DNA of 64,000 bases from Dichetophora obliterata (GCA_963920525.1 OY986435.1:299024208-299088207); one strand, 5' to 3'. Counted from the first letter of the stretch, positions 33,073 to 46,280 are shown. Notes: generated by a model not told the origin, from the sequence alone. Numbers and translations are program-made.

Positions 33073-33590
33073 CAAGGTTGCCAGTTAAAATTTAAAACAA
33101 TTCCGACAAAAGTTACTTTTTTCACAATAACATAAATTAAATACAACAAAAATTACCATAGTAAAGAAAGACAAAAAAGTTTCTTCCGCAATAAAAATAT
33201 ATAAAAAAAAATCTCACGATCATTAAAAATTACCACAAAAATACCACGCGTTTTAAAAATATCACCACAAATTCCATATGCATTTAAAATTGCCACAAAA
33301 ATCTCATTCGCATAAAAAATACCACAATAAGTCCCATGTGCACAAACAATTTAAAAAACATTTTGAAATACCACAGAGAAACTTTGCTTACTAAAAAAGA
33401 AAAAGAATGTAAGAAGAATATTACCAAACTCCCACGGAAGTTTAAATAATACCGCGCTGAATTTCCACGCCAATTAAAAAAATACCACTCTGAATAAAAA
33501 AATTTTATAGGAATTCCCAGAAACAAAAATACCTAAGGGCAATTAAAAATTACCACCAATGACATTTTTCCAACATAACTGGCAACGTTG
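33073..33590. mobile_element. 518-bp hAT-type miniature element with ACCACA-rich interior
   Basis: CAAGGTTGCCAGTTA at the left and, on the minus strand, CAACGTTGCCAGTTA at the right (14 of 15 identical). The flanks CTACTGGC (33065-33072) and CTACTAGC (33591-33598) form an 8-bp direct repeat with one mismatch. The interior is a degenerate tandem array of about 30-40 bases per unit built on AAAATACCACAAAAAT-like words. No coding capacity. Confidence 0.75.
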
Positions 33591-33665
33591 CTACTAGCTG
33601 CGGATATTGTTGTTTTGGTTCTGCATGTGCTGCAAAGGGCCGTTTTTCAATCGGCAATTCTATGA

Positions 33666-33853
33666 GCAATAATTGCCTTCGCCGCAAGTAGTTTGTTGAC
33701 TACTCGGGTTTAATGGGGACTTTCGTAAACCCCCTCATGCGGGCGAATAATCCACAAACTGCTTGCGGCAAAGGCAATTATTGCCGAGTGAAAAGCGAGA
33801 CAAAGAGATCTTGCTACCAGAGAAAGAGAATTATTGCTCTCGGAGCAATAATT
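33666..33853. repeat. Cluster of hairpins built on GCAATAATTGCCTTCGCCGC
   Basis: GCAATAATTGCCTTCGCCGC at 33666 is reverse-complemented at about 33760-33784, giving a roughly 30-bp stem with an inner GGGG...CCCC pair. A third, direct copy begins at about 33844. AATTATTGCTC-TCG-GAGCAATAATT (33829-33853) is a perfect 11-bp stem. No role is known. Confidence 0.6.
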
Positions 33854-33959
33854 GCTTTCGCCGCAAGCTCGAGAATTTTCGTGAGTAACGAGTGAAAAGC
33901 GGGACATAGTAAGCAAAGTTCTGTTTATTTTCTGTGGACGATTCGGTTCATACCCTCTA

Positions 33960-36900
33960 ACGCTGCTCAACCGCTGTGATCATGCTCTTTTCTGTGCGTC
34001 GTTGTTTTAGATTTGCTTGGTAATTGTTGTTGGTTCAGTTAGCTGACATTTTTTTAGATGTTCTTAATTTTTACTCGACATGAACAGCTGTATTTGACAA
34101 CTAGCTCGCTTTTCTCTGCTTTCTACTGCATTCCTCTCCGAGTCGGCCCTACCTGGTAATAACCAATAACTGCCATGAGTTAGAGTACGAATAAAACTAA
34201 TGTTTATTTTCAGCATTTACATATGTATACTACTACGCAAATTTGCGCATGCGTTACTAAACATGCGTTGTGCTTTAAAAACTACATTTATTTTTTAAAT
34301 ACCATAATAATTTCGAATTATTTTTACTATGCATTATATTCTTTCCATATTAAAAATTTATTTTGTTAACAAAAATTTCAATTTTAAATTACTTTTAAAA
34401 TATACATATATGTACATACTCTTTACTACAGGAAAAATAAATAATTCAAATTTACCCATATTTATTTCCATTAATTAAACATAACTTTGAATTACATTTA
34501 GTTTTAACCAACAAAACAAATGAAAAGGAACAACAAATTCATCACCATAAATATCAAACGAAAACTTTTTATAAAACAAAACAAATTTTTACATGAATTT
34601 AATTGTGAGCTTTTTAGATCAGGTAAGTTTAAAGAAGGACAGCAACAACAAATTTGTTTTTGAATAATTTTTATTTAGAAGATGAAATACTTTAAAACAG
34701 TTTTGAAGAATATACATGAAAAAAACAGAATTTTTCTCCATTACTGTATAAAAAGGAATTCTACGTCTATGCTTACGATACTATCGAAACTGTGTCTTTT
34801 TTTATAACATATCGTGCAGAATAGACCCAATTGTCTCTAAATGAAGTGAAAAGCTTTCCTGCAAACTGTTCAGACACAATAAGTTCTTTCGATTTTTCAA
34901 AATCAAAAAATAAATCAGACTAACATTCAAAATTCTAGTATGTTTATCTCTATCATAGTATTCACATTTATCATGATTGACAGAACAACAACATTTTTGC
35001 TGCACCTAATAATTGAGGCAATCATAATATGTTGACGATAGTATGATTTCAACCATAATGTTATTTTTGGTTGCACCATTAGTAAATAATGTCTTTGTCA
35101 AGGCAAAAGTTTGTGTTTGCGGGAATAGTATAATAATTTTAGTAACAAAATTATTATTGCAGTAATCATGTCGTAACCATGTCGTAACCATGTCTTTTCT
35201 CTGCGCGTGTAGTTAGATTATTTCTACAAAGTCTTTTTTAATATTATGCATACATAAATATATATAGTGTTTCTTAAAAACAAAAATATTTAAAAGCTGA
35301 GCACGCATAACGTAACTTGAAGTGGTTATTACATCAATTCTTAGTCGCCTAACCACCCGCATCACCCACTCACCACAGTTATATTTAATAGACATTATTT
35401 TTGCTTGACGCGGCTGCCTCTCATTTCCGGGCTTCATTTACTCACTTTATTCACGCTCATTCACATATATTTTTCTCATATTTAATTTTGTGTGAAATAC
35501 GAAATAAGGTAACAACATTAGATTATATTATTTTTTACTTGCAGTCAGGCAGTCAGTGGAACCGAAAAGCACGGCATCAAAATGCGCAAAAGGACATTTA
35601 ATACTTCAATTGAAGCACGCCAAGGACTGACTATGGACTATAGCGCGATGTAGTTGGCGGTGGGAAAAAAGAAAAATATCGTGAAGAAAATCCTACAACC
35701 AAAGTAATTTCATTTTGAGTTATAAGTGGAAGATAAAAGGCTCAAAACGAAGCAATGGGAAAAAGAGCTCTGGCGTCCCTACGGAGCATGGATTCTGGTG
35801 GAAACTTGTCGAACCGCGTTGCAAGACTTGGTCCATTTTGTGTTTGTAGCAAGTTGTTGCTTTTGCTGCACACTTCAGCGCTGAGATCATAGCTAAAATA
35901 GACACACATACATTTACACACACAGTCACCAACACACACAATTACAGCCATTGAGGCACACCTTTAAGTGTTCGAGTTCATGCTCGTAATCCTCAAAAGA
36001 TTTCGCTGCTTGTGGATTTTGCCAATAAAATTATGTTAGTTTTTTCAGCATTATTTTTTATTTTTTTTATTTATTATTTTATTACCTTTTATAACTCAAC
36101 TTTTAAGATAAATTTCGCGTGTAAATTTAATTTTTTTACTTGGTTACAGACAAACAACATTAATGGCGGGAGTGAGCAGAACATAGAACAGTGCCGGATA
36201 AGGTATAAGATAAACGAACTAAATTATATCTTCAACTTTTTCTAGACGAGCAAAGCTGTACTTTTATTGGGGAGAAAGGTTAACACGTAAGCTTTTAGAG
36301 TGTTAGTTTGTCCAGTTAATTTCTTCAAGTTATTATAAAGATGGTCGATATTTGTGCCGTACATTGGGTATTTCTTTTAGTCACGGAGAAATTTAAAATA
36401 AAACAAAACTCAAAAAATGTTTTTAAAATCCATTAAATAAACTTTATAAAGAGAACATTTTTGACATTAATGACTGAATGTTATTTTGGGCATGTAGCCG
36501 CCACACAGTGGATCTAAATAAAAAAAAAAAAATCGCCCAAAACAACGGAAAAAAGCTATAACTTTTTGCTCCTTTTCCCAAGGCCTCCTTTTTGTCACCT
36601 TTACTTTTTGGTGTAAATAATTCTTTTCTGAAATGTTTTTTTCGTTAACAAAACAAGCTAATATTTCATGGGCAAGAATTGGGAATATTATAAAGATGCT
36701 GCTTTTTGTTTATAGCAAACAAGTTAATTTTTACAAGAAAAGTGTTTTTATTTTACGGTTAACATAAAATGTTTTATGGAAGTTTTATGTTCACTGTAAT
36801 TATCACTGAAAATAAGCTTATTTGTTGCAATAAATATATTATGTTTACTGAAACATAAAATTATTTTTGGGGCAATTAAGCTTATTTGTTGCTATATTGT

Positions 36901-36980
36901 ATTTTAATTATTTACTAGTATTCCCCGGCAGACATTGTTCTGCCACATACCGCCTTACTGCTATATACGAAAATGTCAAG
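33960..36980. other. Gene-free stretch with an (AC)n microsatellite
   Basis: Only AT-rich sequence and an imperfect (CA)n tract at about 35901-35942 are visible. Frames here are short and motif-free. Confidence 0.45.
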
Positions 36981-36989
36981 AAGTACCAA

Positions 36990-37600
36990 CTATATTCACC
37001 ATATTCAGTACAGCTGCCGAAAGTAACCATATGCACTAAATAAACAAATTTTAGTCTAATACGATCAAAACCTTGCGAAATATAGCATTTTTGTTGTTTT
37101 GTAAGCGGTAAAAAGGGGTGCGGCAAAATTATTTTCCTTAAATCATCTCGTAATTACAAAATTTTTGTCTAAGACGACCCAAACCGTTGAAATAAAACAT
37201 TTTTATTGCTTTGTGGGCGGCAAAGAGGGGCGAGGAAACCAATTTTTAGTACAGTTGCTGTTAGTAATCATACAAACTAAGCCAAAATCTTAGCTCAATA
37301 GACCCAGTAGTCAATTTAAATGATTTCTCAAAAAGTGGATGTAGCTATATAGCAATAACGCCCTTTTTAAGTACAGTTGCCGAAAGTAGCCATACAAACT
37401 TAAGTATCAAATGTTAGTCTTATACGGCCTAAACTGCTTGAAATAAAGCATTTTCACTGATTTGCTGTTGAAAAAGGGGGGGGGGGGCGTGGAAACCAAT
37501 TTTTCGTACAGTTACAGACAGTAATCACACAAACCAAATTACCAAATTTAAGTCTTATACGACCAAAACCGTATTAAATAAAGCATTTTCATTGGTTTGT
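36990..37600 (+). repeat. Degenerate tandem repeat, units of roughly 120-240 bp
   Basis: The phrase GTACAGTTGCCGAAAGTA (and variants), followed by an ATACAAACT-like motif and TTAGTCTTATACG, recurs near 37007, 37248, 37371 and 37506. Each copy is followed by AATAAAGCATTTTCA and a variable run of G. It is probably a decayed satellite-like array. Confidence 0.6.
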
Positions 37601-39564
37601 GCACTCAAAGAAATATTTGTTTATATTGACTAGTTCCTAGGTTTAGTTGATAAATATTTTGTAAATATACAGTCAACAAAAGCTTTTGTCAATTGGATTT
37701 AAGGTAATAAAATAAAGTCATATTGACAAAATTAGATTTTGTTGATTTAATAAATGGATGCTTCAATTTGATAAAAGCCTTTATCAGGAATATTGTGTTT
37801 TAATTGTTGATTTGATAAAACAATCTGTCAATATGAATACGAAATATTTCAACTTAAAGAAATGGTTTGTTGAATAGAAAATGGCTTTTCTGTAGAAAAT
37901 ATATTTTTTATCAATAATACTAAAATGTTTTTTTGTTCTGATAAAAAGATTTTATTACATTTTATGTATATTAAACATATTAAATTTTATCTATAATAAG
38001 CACATTACTTATAAATATAATTATGGTAATCTCAACAAATAATGGAAATAAATAATTATGTAATAAAAATAAATAAATAACCAAAACTCCTGCCGAAATC
38101 AATGACCTCTTCTTTTCATTTAGGACCTCTTCTTCTTATTTCAATCATTGAGAGATTCTTAAACTGTAAGTGCTCATTAAAAAATGTGAGTTTTGAAAAA
38201 TCTCATACATTTCGTGGACAGGTCTATTGTAAATACATAATTTATATGAGTTTTTATTCGCGTATTTCTTCTTTACATTCTAAAGTTTAAACAGCAGAAA
38301 CAAAAATTTAAATTTTTCTTTTCATTTTTAAAATAACGGGAGCAACAGGTAAATATAGCAACCAAAATGTCTGCGTTCAGTTTTAAAATAAGTTATTAAA
38401 ACATTAGAAACACTAAGGACATATAAAAATTAATAGCTATTTTATTGGATACATACGTAGTCTTAATCCGAGTTTTAGTTCAAATTTGGCCTATCACATC
38501 TGGTTTTTGAGATTTTGTAACCTAAAAAATTCAAACAATGCTGTTTTTGGTTATATGTTTGGGCATATTAAAGCGAGGGATCGAACTTTTCGAAATAACT
38601 AAATAAAACATTAGATGCATAGTATTTAAGTGCAATTTATTGCCTTCAAAACCCCGTTTGATTAGTCTTAAAATCTTTTCTATCTTTGAGATAATACTTG
38701 CAAAAATTTATGTTTTCAACAACCATTTGCACTGCATGGCTGATGAAAGGAAAGGAAATTCATCAAAACTATATATTCTTACAAGCGATATCTGCAATTG
38801 ATTTAGTGTTCCCATTATTCAAATTGTAACCAATTTTTGCAGAGTTCTTTTAAATAAAAACTACCTACAATGTTCTTTAATTTCCTAACATTTAAATCAA
38901 ATGCGGATGCGCTACATTTAAAGTATCTAAATATTTAAATAATATTTAATAATTATCAAATACTTTGACATATAATTACAATACAAGTGGATTACCCTTT
39001 ATTATTAGGAACTAATCAGATGGGGCAAAATCGTTGTTGAAAATCATTACATTAACTGCGTTTTCTTTGATTTCACTACCTTTTTTTGCAAAAGTGTGCT
39101 GAAAATTTGACTTAGCTATCAACGAAACAGTCTGTCTAGTCTGCTTGGTGGTTTGTTCTGCAAAGAACGTGTTGTTGTTGCAACCTGTTGCTTCATGAAC
39201 TTATTTGGCTTCATTAACTAAAATATACAAATTATTATATATTTTAGAATTATAAAAATAAATGCTTATTAAAACAAATGCTCTCACAACATAACAAGTA
39301 CTTTGTTAAAATTTGAATGATTTTGAATGAATGAAACAAAAATAAAAACAATTTGTTCGCTTTTAAGACGTAAGTTTATGAGTGAAACAAAAAAAAAAAA
39401 AAATTATGTATAATAAATTCCTTAGACCTCGTAAAATGTCCTTCATGATGATGTTCTGTTACCACCTCGAAGATTTTTCTTTAATTTTTGGGAATTTTTT
39501 GAACAAAAATAGAACATAAATCTTGACTAAAATATTGAGTTTTATCTTCAAAAACAAAGAACCA
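37601..39564. other. Gene-free AT-rich stretch
   Basis: No gene or terminal repeat was recognised. There are TTGATAAA-type words at about 37640-37840 and a poly-A run near 39390. Confidence 0.45.
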
Positions 39565-39701
39565 ATAGAACCCACAATATTCCGTAAGTGTTGTCACGCC
39601 CCCTTTTTGTTCTTCTCGAAAAGTTTTGTGTAGGCAATCTTACTAAAACCAAAATTCTTCAGATAAAAAAAAATGAGTTTAATATATTTGCAGTTCATAT
39701 A

Positions 39702-40219
39702 CCCAGTTAACCAAAACTATCTTTTTTTAATTCATTCATGAACTTTTTCGGGTAGAAAAATTCATTTTCGACACTCATAAATGAACCCTTTTGGATCTTT
39801 TCTTCGGACTAAAATGCCTCTCAAAAGCGAACCTTTTTTTCTTCAGTAGTGAGTTAATAAAAAATTCATCAACTGTCCATTTTTTGTTCGGAAATGAGTT
39901 GAAAAAAGCTATTGAAAAGTTATTTTTCGGCACTCATACATTAACAATTTTTAACTTTAACTCATTCGCCTGACTGAATTGCCTCTCATAAACGAACCTT
40001 TTTTTTCGAAAATGAGTTAAAAAACGAACTATAGAAATGCACTTTTTAATAATTACCATTCTGTTATGGAATTAATTTTCACGAATTTAATCTTCTCTAG
40101 CAAGAATATTGATCACACGAATTAAAAAAAAAACAAAAATTTAAAAAAAAAAAATTTACTTCCGAAAACGTACTCAAAACTATCACTTTACGCAAAACAT
40201 TCGCAAATGGTCCGGTGGG
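39702..40219. mobile_element. 518-bp insertion with TATA flanks and internal 165-bp repeats
   Basis: TATA at 39698-39701 and 40220-40223 flank CCCAGTTAACCA at the left and, on the minus strand, CCCACCGGACCA at the right. Inside, a degenerate unit of about 165 bases occurs twice (GCCTCTCAAAAGCGAACC at 39816 and GCCTCTCATAAACGAACC at 39981). Copy 1 of the host element lacks it, which confirms it as an insertion. Confidence 0.65.
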
Positions 40220-40343
40220 TATATTTCATATGTATAAAATAGTTTGAATACAAACAAAAGCATAAAAAAAGATAAAAGTAATACGTACTTTCAAAGTAGT
40301 GAAATAAAAATAAAATAAAAAAAAACAGATACAAATTAATAAG

Positions 40344-41063
40344 GCTGGGTCGATTTGCAAGTCCATGTTGCCTGGGCGATTTTCGGATCGGGCATGAAAA
40401 TTTATTAAAAAAGGCGTCAATAGGAGTGCACTTTACCCTATCACATCTTCAATTTTGTGAACTTTTTTTAAGGAATTTTTTTTGCAAAAATGTTTGTATA
40501 TAAAAGTGCACAGCTACAACAAAACTGATGCCAGATTCAACTTAAAACCGGTCTCACATTGATACGTTTTAATACAAAAATTAATCGTTTTTGTTTTTTA
40601 GATCCCCCTAGGTGGCGCTGTGGTCGATTTAAAAAAAATTGTATTTATAAACCGATAAAAATCGACCACAGCGCCAACTAGGGGATCTAAAAAAATAAAA
40701 AATTTCGGAGGACCACACAAACACATGTGAATATAAATAAGGTGGATAGCTTTTGCGGTTCAGCTGTGGTGATCAAAAACCTTGAATTTTGTGAATTTTT
40801 TTCTTGAGGAATTTTTTACGATCAAATTTTGTTTAAAAATGTATAAATGTGAGATCGATTTCAGGTTGAATCGGGTACGAGGATTTCATTTCTGGCATCA
40901 GTATTGTTCTATCTGTTCTAAATGTTTATATACAAACATTTTTGGAAAAAAATTCCTAAAGAAAAAATTCACAAAACTAATGACGTGATAGGGTAAATTG
41001 CACCCCTATGGCTCCTATCTCCCAGGCAACATCAATTTGTTTATTTGTACAAATCGACCCAGC
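40344..41063. mobile_element. 720-bp foldback element (GCTGGGTCGATTTG ends)
   Basis: GCTGGGTCGATTTG at the left is repeated exactly in reverse complement at the right end. The inverted arms extend about 250 bases each (shared TGTTGCCTGGG, TTACCCTATCAC, AATGTTTGTATATAAA, CTGATGCCAGA). A second internal hairpin (TAGATCCCCCTAGGTGGCGC paired near 40688) sits between them. The flanks TTAATAAG and TTAAAATG agree at 6 of 8 positions and share TTAA, so a hAT 8-bp or a TTAA 4-bp duplication are both possible. Confidence 0.75.
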
Positions 41064-41464
41064 TTAAAATGTATAAAGAGATCAAAGCACAATTATTCGC
41101 CCTCACTGTCACTGAATTGACGTGCTACATTAACTGGTTTGTTTTCTTTTTGCTTGGAATCGTATTTGTCTTGGATGAAATGTTATTTAATATGTCAAGT
41201 CTTGTCTTTAAAAATTTATAAAATTCGATATAGCTGTATTCAAAATTATTTTTTAAAAATAAAATTGAATAAAGTGTCCGTATTTTTAACGCTGTTTCCA
41301 AACTTTTTATGCTTTTGCAAGCAAAAGTTCAACCAGAGCTGAAAGTAAGCATGAATAAGTATAAATCTTAAAGGTAAGTATACTTATAAGCATGGAATTT
41401 TAGTAAGTACATGAAGATGAAAATAAGTATGATACTTACAAAGTAAGTATAGTTGGTAACATTA

Positions 41465-41940
41465 AGTATAACGTACGTTGTTTTTTTAAAACTTCCCGAA
41501 ATATTTTCTTGTATCTGCAATTCTTGGAATTAACTTTAATAACAACTTTGATTTAAATTTCAAGATTCTAGCTTTCATGTGTCAAATTATCCGGCTTTAT
41601 TAAATTTTATTGTTAAGCGCCACCTATTACAAAATGTTTGCATTATGTGTACAAAAAACAGTTTTTTATACAGAAGGCTCAGTCTATAGCTTTTACAAAA
41701 AAAATATTTTTTTAGGCGAACTTAAGCATGTTCTGACTTCGCTGAGTGTAAACAATTAAGTGAACGGATATGTACATACAAACATTTCTCTCTTGCTCTT
41801 TCAATTTTTATTAAATATTTTTTAATGTTTTTGAAATTATATTTTTGCCTATTACATTCGCATTGTAATTATCTACATTTAGTAATGAAATTGGTTGAAA
41901 ACGATCACGAAGCAACTGTAACGATTTGTTTTTCTTTGTC
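41465..41940. other. Gene-free spacer
   Basis: Nothing recognised before the mariner fragment. Confidence 0.5.
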
Positions 41941-42290
41941 TGAAATTGCAGATATCGATCTGGACGATATGTGGTTTCAACAAAATTGGACCACAAGGGT
42001 TTCGTTGCAACAGTACTTTCCAGGACGACCTATTTCGTAATTTGGCAATATCAATTGGCTTTCGAGATCGTTAGATTTGACTCCTCTGGACTTTTTTTTA
42101 GGCATCCTTAAATATCGCGCTTACAAGAATAAACCTCAAACTCTTGAGCAATTAACAACCAACATTCGTCAAGTCATGACCGAGCTTTTGTCCTAGTTGT
42201 GCAGAAAAATCATCGAAAATGACCTCAAAAAGATTGAGTCTTGCACAAACTCCCGTGGAGTTTTTTTGAATGGTACTGTATTCCACCGGC
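41941..42290 (+). pseudogene. Mariner-family (rosa-like) transposase C-terminal fragment
   Basis: The plus frame reads EIADIDLDDMWFQQNWTT, then after a stop SRSLDLTPLDFFLGILKYRA, then NKPQTLEQLTTNIRQVMTEL. This is the second half of the same family as at 25.3-26.9 and 57.2-58.4 kb. The second catalytic aspartate of QQD is replaced by asparagine (QQN). The N-terminal half is absent, and no terminal repeats were seen. Dead fragment. Confidence 0.75.
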
Positions 42291-42309
42291 AAAGTCAAAA
42301 CATTACAAC

Positions 42310-43940
42310 GAAACAAAAATGTTATCATAAACTGATTTTTAACTGTGCTTTTCTTAACTTTACTTAACGAAGGAGATAAATTTTAATGAATAACCATGTA
42401 TGAATAATGAAATGTTTTATTGCACCCAATCTTAACCCATTTTAAATAAGCGTTATGTGATAAATACAAAGTTACACGATTTAAACATTTATTTTTAAAC
42501 CAAAAAGGTCCTTCAAAAGAATTAAAATGGCTCCGCGTAATTTTCTCTAATATAATAAAAAAATTTGCAAAATTAGTCATTTGAAGTTGCTCGAGCTTTT
42601 GAAACCTTAAAGCGCATTTTTTTCTGTATTCAACATATATATTCTATATACAAAGAGATTCAGTCAATTATATGTACATGAAGTCTTTAACTATTACTGT
42701 TGAAGATATATAAGCATAACTATTTATAAAAAGTTGTATGTGCATAGATAAATTTATTTTGAATGGCAAAATTTTCACTTAAAATATTTTTTAAACTGAA
42801 AGCCTTTGATAATATTAAGCCGCTTTATACGATTTCACATTTCAAATCAAAAATAAAAGTAGCAAAAAGCCTTGAAGCACTTTACGTTGTTAGGCATAAA
42901 ACTTCAAACAACCTACATTTGTGAGCGGTACTTATGCCTCAGCTGTATGGCCTCAGCTAACAGTTTAAGTGGCTAACCACCAACGCAGGTGGAAATAAGT
43001 TGCTTACCTCACAATAAAATATCGCACTTTAGCCTGACTTGAACTGAATTTTCAAGATGATATTTTGTAAGCAGATAAATAATATGCGCGCGAGGTAGAC
43101 TTAACGCTGAACCTACCAAAAGCGAAAATAAAAGTAGGCATTTTGGCACAACAACACAAAAAAATAGGGGAAATGTCCGTAGGTTGTGCCACAATAAATT
43201 TTATTATGTTGGTAGGCCAGATATTTGATGGTGTTTGTAAATTGTCGTTTCGCCATTATATTTTAGCGTGGTGTAAGAACGCTATGATAATACAACATAT
43301 ATGCCAGACGAAGTCAAAATTTTCGTACCAAAAAGTTTTACGGTTTAAAAGTTTAAAATCCGTAAGAATTTTTCGAATATTTCGACGAAAGAAAAACTTT
43401 GTCAAAAGTGCGTAGACTAGGCTACTTACTACCATGTTGTTAAGTTCACTTTTTTTACGCTCAATCGTCATGAACGCATGTCATGTACGTTACATGCCTG
43501 AATGTTTAAAGTCATTATGTTTTATATATTTTTTATTTTTATTTGTTTATTTATTTATTTAAATTAAGAATTAGTACAGTAAGAGTTAAATGGTACAACA
43601 GCGTACAACAGTTAAAAACATTAATAGTCAACAGAAAATGTTGATTTTAAATAGATGAAAAAAATGCCTAATCAGTCATTGTGTAATAAAAGTTGTAGTA
43701 AGCGTACCTACAACAGAAGAACTGTAGCATTTCCCAAATATACTAAGAAAACACTTCTCTGCGTAATAAATTTTTCAGTAATGTTGTAAAAATGTATGGG
43801 ACCGGAATAAGGTAAGCTTTTTATGATAGTACTTGGAGTAAGATTACTTTAATTCAAGCATACAAATGTTTTCAAAGCATGATTAGAAAATGCTTTCATA
43901 GGTAGTAAACGTAGTTCCCAAATTCCCAAATTTTTATATT
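42310..43940. other. Gene-free stretch; possible LINE tail
   Basis: A TTTATTTGTTTATTTATTTA tract at about 43538-43560 looks like the A-rich tail of a minus-strand retroposon, but nothing coding follows that I can identify. Confidence 0.4.
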
Positions 43941-44325
43941 AGTGGTATTCACACCGGAATCGTTAGTATGTCAATTGGTTAGTTGTTAGTTTGTTTAATT
44001 TGTTTACTGTGAAGACACCTTTTTCTCTAATATTGTTAGGGTTGTTTAAAAGCTGATTTTGCTTTTCGTAAGTTATAATTTCTGAAAATTTAAAATTTAC
44101 TTTTAATATACGTTAAGTTTACTTTTAACACGTTTCAATTCCATTAAATTAAAAATATGGACAAGTTGCTCATATTTTGCCAAGTACAAAAAATTATCAG
44201 TATTGCTATGTTCTTATTTTGTTACTCTGTAGTTCGGTAGTTTGATAATTTTCCAAAAACAAAGTGAATGTAAAGAAATAACAAGTAACTACAAACGAAT
44301 TAATGAGTTCGGTGTGAATACCACT
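43941..44325. mobile_element. 385-bp terminal-inverted-repeat element
   Basis: AGTGGTATTCACACCG is repeated in exact reverse complement at the right end (GGTGTGAATACCACT). The flanks TTTATATT and TTTATTTG agree only partly, so the duplication is uncertain. There is no coding capacity. Confidence 0.6.
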
Positions 44326-46280
44326 TTTATTTGTTAAATTCATAGCAGGCTTGAATTTCGTTTCAAAAATTTATTTGGGTTTAAAAAAAAATCAAAAAGA
44401 CGTCCTTTCTTTTTCCTTAATTTTTTTTTTGGGAAATCGAGACAACCCTATATAGAATGCGAAATTCCAAAAAATTGTAATTCGATATGCCCGAATAGCC
44501 AGCAGAATTTTTGTAAAAAACCAATGAATTCTTCATAATTGATTAAGATTCTTGATCATTACTTCAGTAGTCTTAACTTCAGTACTTATTCGGCGTTTAT
44601 TTTTAAACATTTTGAGGTGACACAATAAACGGAGCAATTTTAAAAACTGTATTTTTTAACTTGCAATAATGTGATATTGGCCTTGTAATGCTATATTTGC
44701 TTTTACAAAACATTTCTTTTTCCGCGTTTTATGAAAGCAAAATAAAATTGTGTCCATCCTTCGGACTTCTTCCCTATATCTGAAGATAGAATTAGCCATG
44801 GATTGTATTCCAAACACTACTTGCAGCAGTTCTCTTGTAAGCGTATTCCTTTGCTTGCTTATGTACTTTTTGTTGTTGTTGTAAAGGAACGCGAAATATA
44901 TGTTAATTTAAAAAATTCAAGTTATATCATAGATGTAACTGCTGATGGCAGAAACAGTTCATGGGGTAATATGAAGGGGTTTATTTTTCATGTAAAAAAA
45001 CTTCTACAAGCAACCAATGGCAATTGAATGAGAAACTTCGATGCTTTTTTGGCGAAGGATTTCAGGACTACTGGAGAGTTGTTGTGAGTAAGAAAATGAA
45101 AGAAAATGCCATGATTAATTTTATTGTATTCCTTTTGGATTAAAATGCACCTTTTTCTAAGAGTCGTTTAAAAAATAAGTTAAAAATATCCATGGGATAT
45201 TATAGAAAAATCCATTCTTCTTATATTCTTAAATTGGTGAAATATGAAACATAACACACACACCACGTCCATATCTTATACAGATACCTCGCACAAGCCC
45301 ACGCAAACTATCTCACAAACATTGCACCAAAACAAACATAAGCAATGAAAAGCAAACCAACCAGGACATCAACCAAAACAAAGCCAAAAAGCTTTTATAT
45401 CCCTCGGTTTGAATGTGCAGTCAAAAATTTGAAGCTACATATCTTGTTAGAGAGTCGCTCTTGTCACGGATCACATAACGGTAAAAGAAGTACCACCAGT
45501 ACGCGCACCAGCCGCTTGTATGCAACCATAACAACCCAGTGTACCAAACGGATCCGTTTCAAATTCGAGACGGACTTGTTTTTATTCGAAACGGATTGCG
45601 TTTCGCATCCGGAATTGATCCTTTTTCGTACAAAATTCCTCTGAAAAATAAGAATCGCTTTTTCCACTTTTTCGGATTCGTCACGAACTCGGAACGTACT
45701 TCATATACGAATCCGTTTCGGAATTCATTTACGAATCCGTTTCAGACTCTTTTTTTAAATTCGCAAACCTCTCGTTTTTTTAAATAGTTCGGATTAAAAA
45801 CGAGTACAATGTTGGTGAGTTCAAGGATGACTCATACTTGTTTCTTCAAACAGCTGAACATTATTTTTCCTTAAAGCATCCCAATAACTTTTACAACTAT
45901 AATGACAAAGCGTACAAAATTAACGCAAATGAAAAAGTGTTTTTTTACATGTAATTTGTTCACTTATGATAACTCAGTGTTCATAAGCAATAATCGCTTA
46001 AGTCGACTTAAGAAAGAACTAAGTTATTGATGTAGATGTGTTCAACGCATAAAGCTTTATAAATACACAAAATCTGGAGCTGCTATCAGGACCCTGGCCA
46101 AGGTTATTACACAAAAACAAAAGACCCTTTCTTGTAACTTATATGGCGACAGAAAACTTTCAATCTCTTATCGAATTATTTAAATATATATAGCAGTTTA
46201 TAATATTTAAGTAGTTTTATTCGATTTTAAGGAAGGCTTGAATAGCACATGCTTAATGATAAAAAAGTTATTTAAAATAA
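44326..46280. other. Gene-free stretch with repeated CGGATCCGTTTC words
   Basis: CGGATCCGTTTC and ACGAATCCGTTTC recur between 45547 and 45750, and in inverted form near 48320. A 74-codon frame at 44803 has no recognised motif. Confidence 0.4.

Larger units (their letters stand above)
39565..41464 (+). mobile_element. hAT-like element copy 2, left end lost, two nested insertions
   Basis: Homology to the element at 3362-4862 starts at AATAGAACCCACAATATTC and ends at AGTTGGTAACATTA (41451-41464), the same right terminus. It is interrupted twice: by 39702-40219 and by 40344-41063. Comparison with copy 1 gives the empty-site order of both interruptions. About 670 bases present in copy 1 are missing near 41190. 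The left terminal repeat and the 8-bp duplication are not preserved. Confidence 0.8.

Noticed and set aside
45345..45787. Frames over the CGGATCCGTTTC region
   Set aside because: Overlapping frames on both strands come from a word-repeated sequence and show no homology I can recognise.
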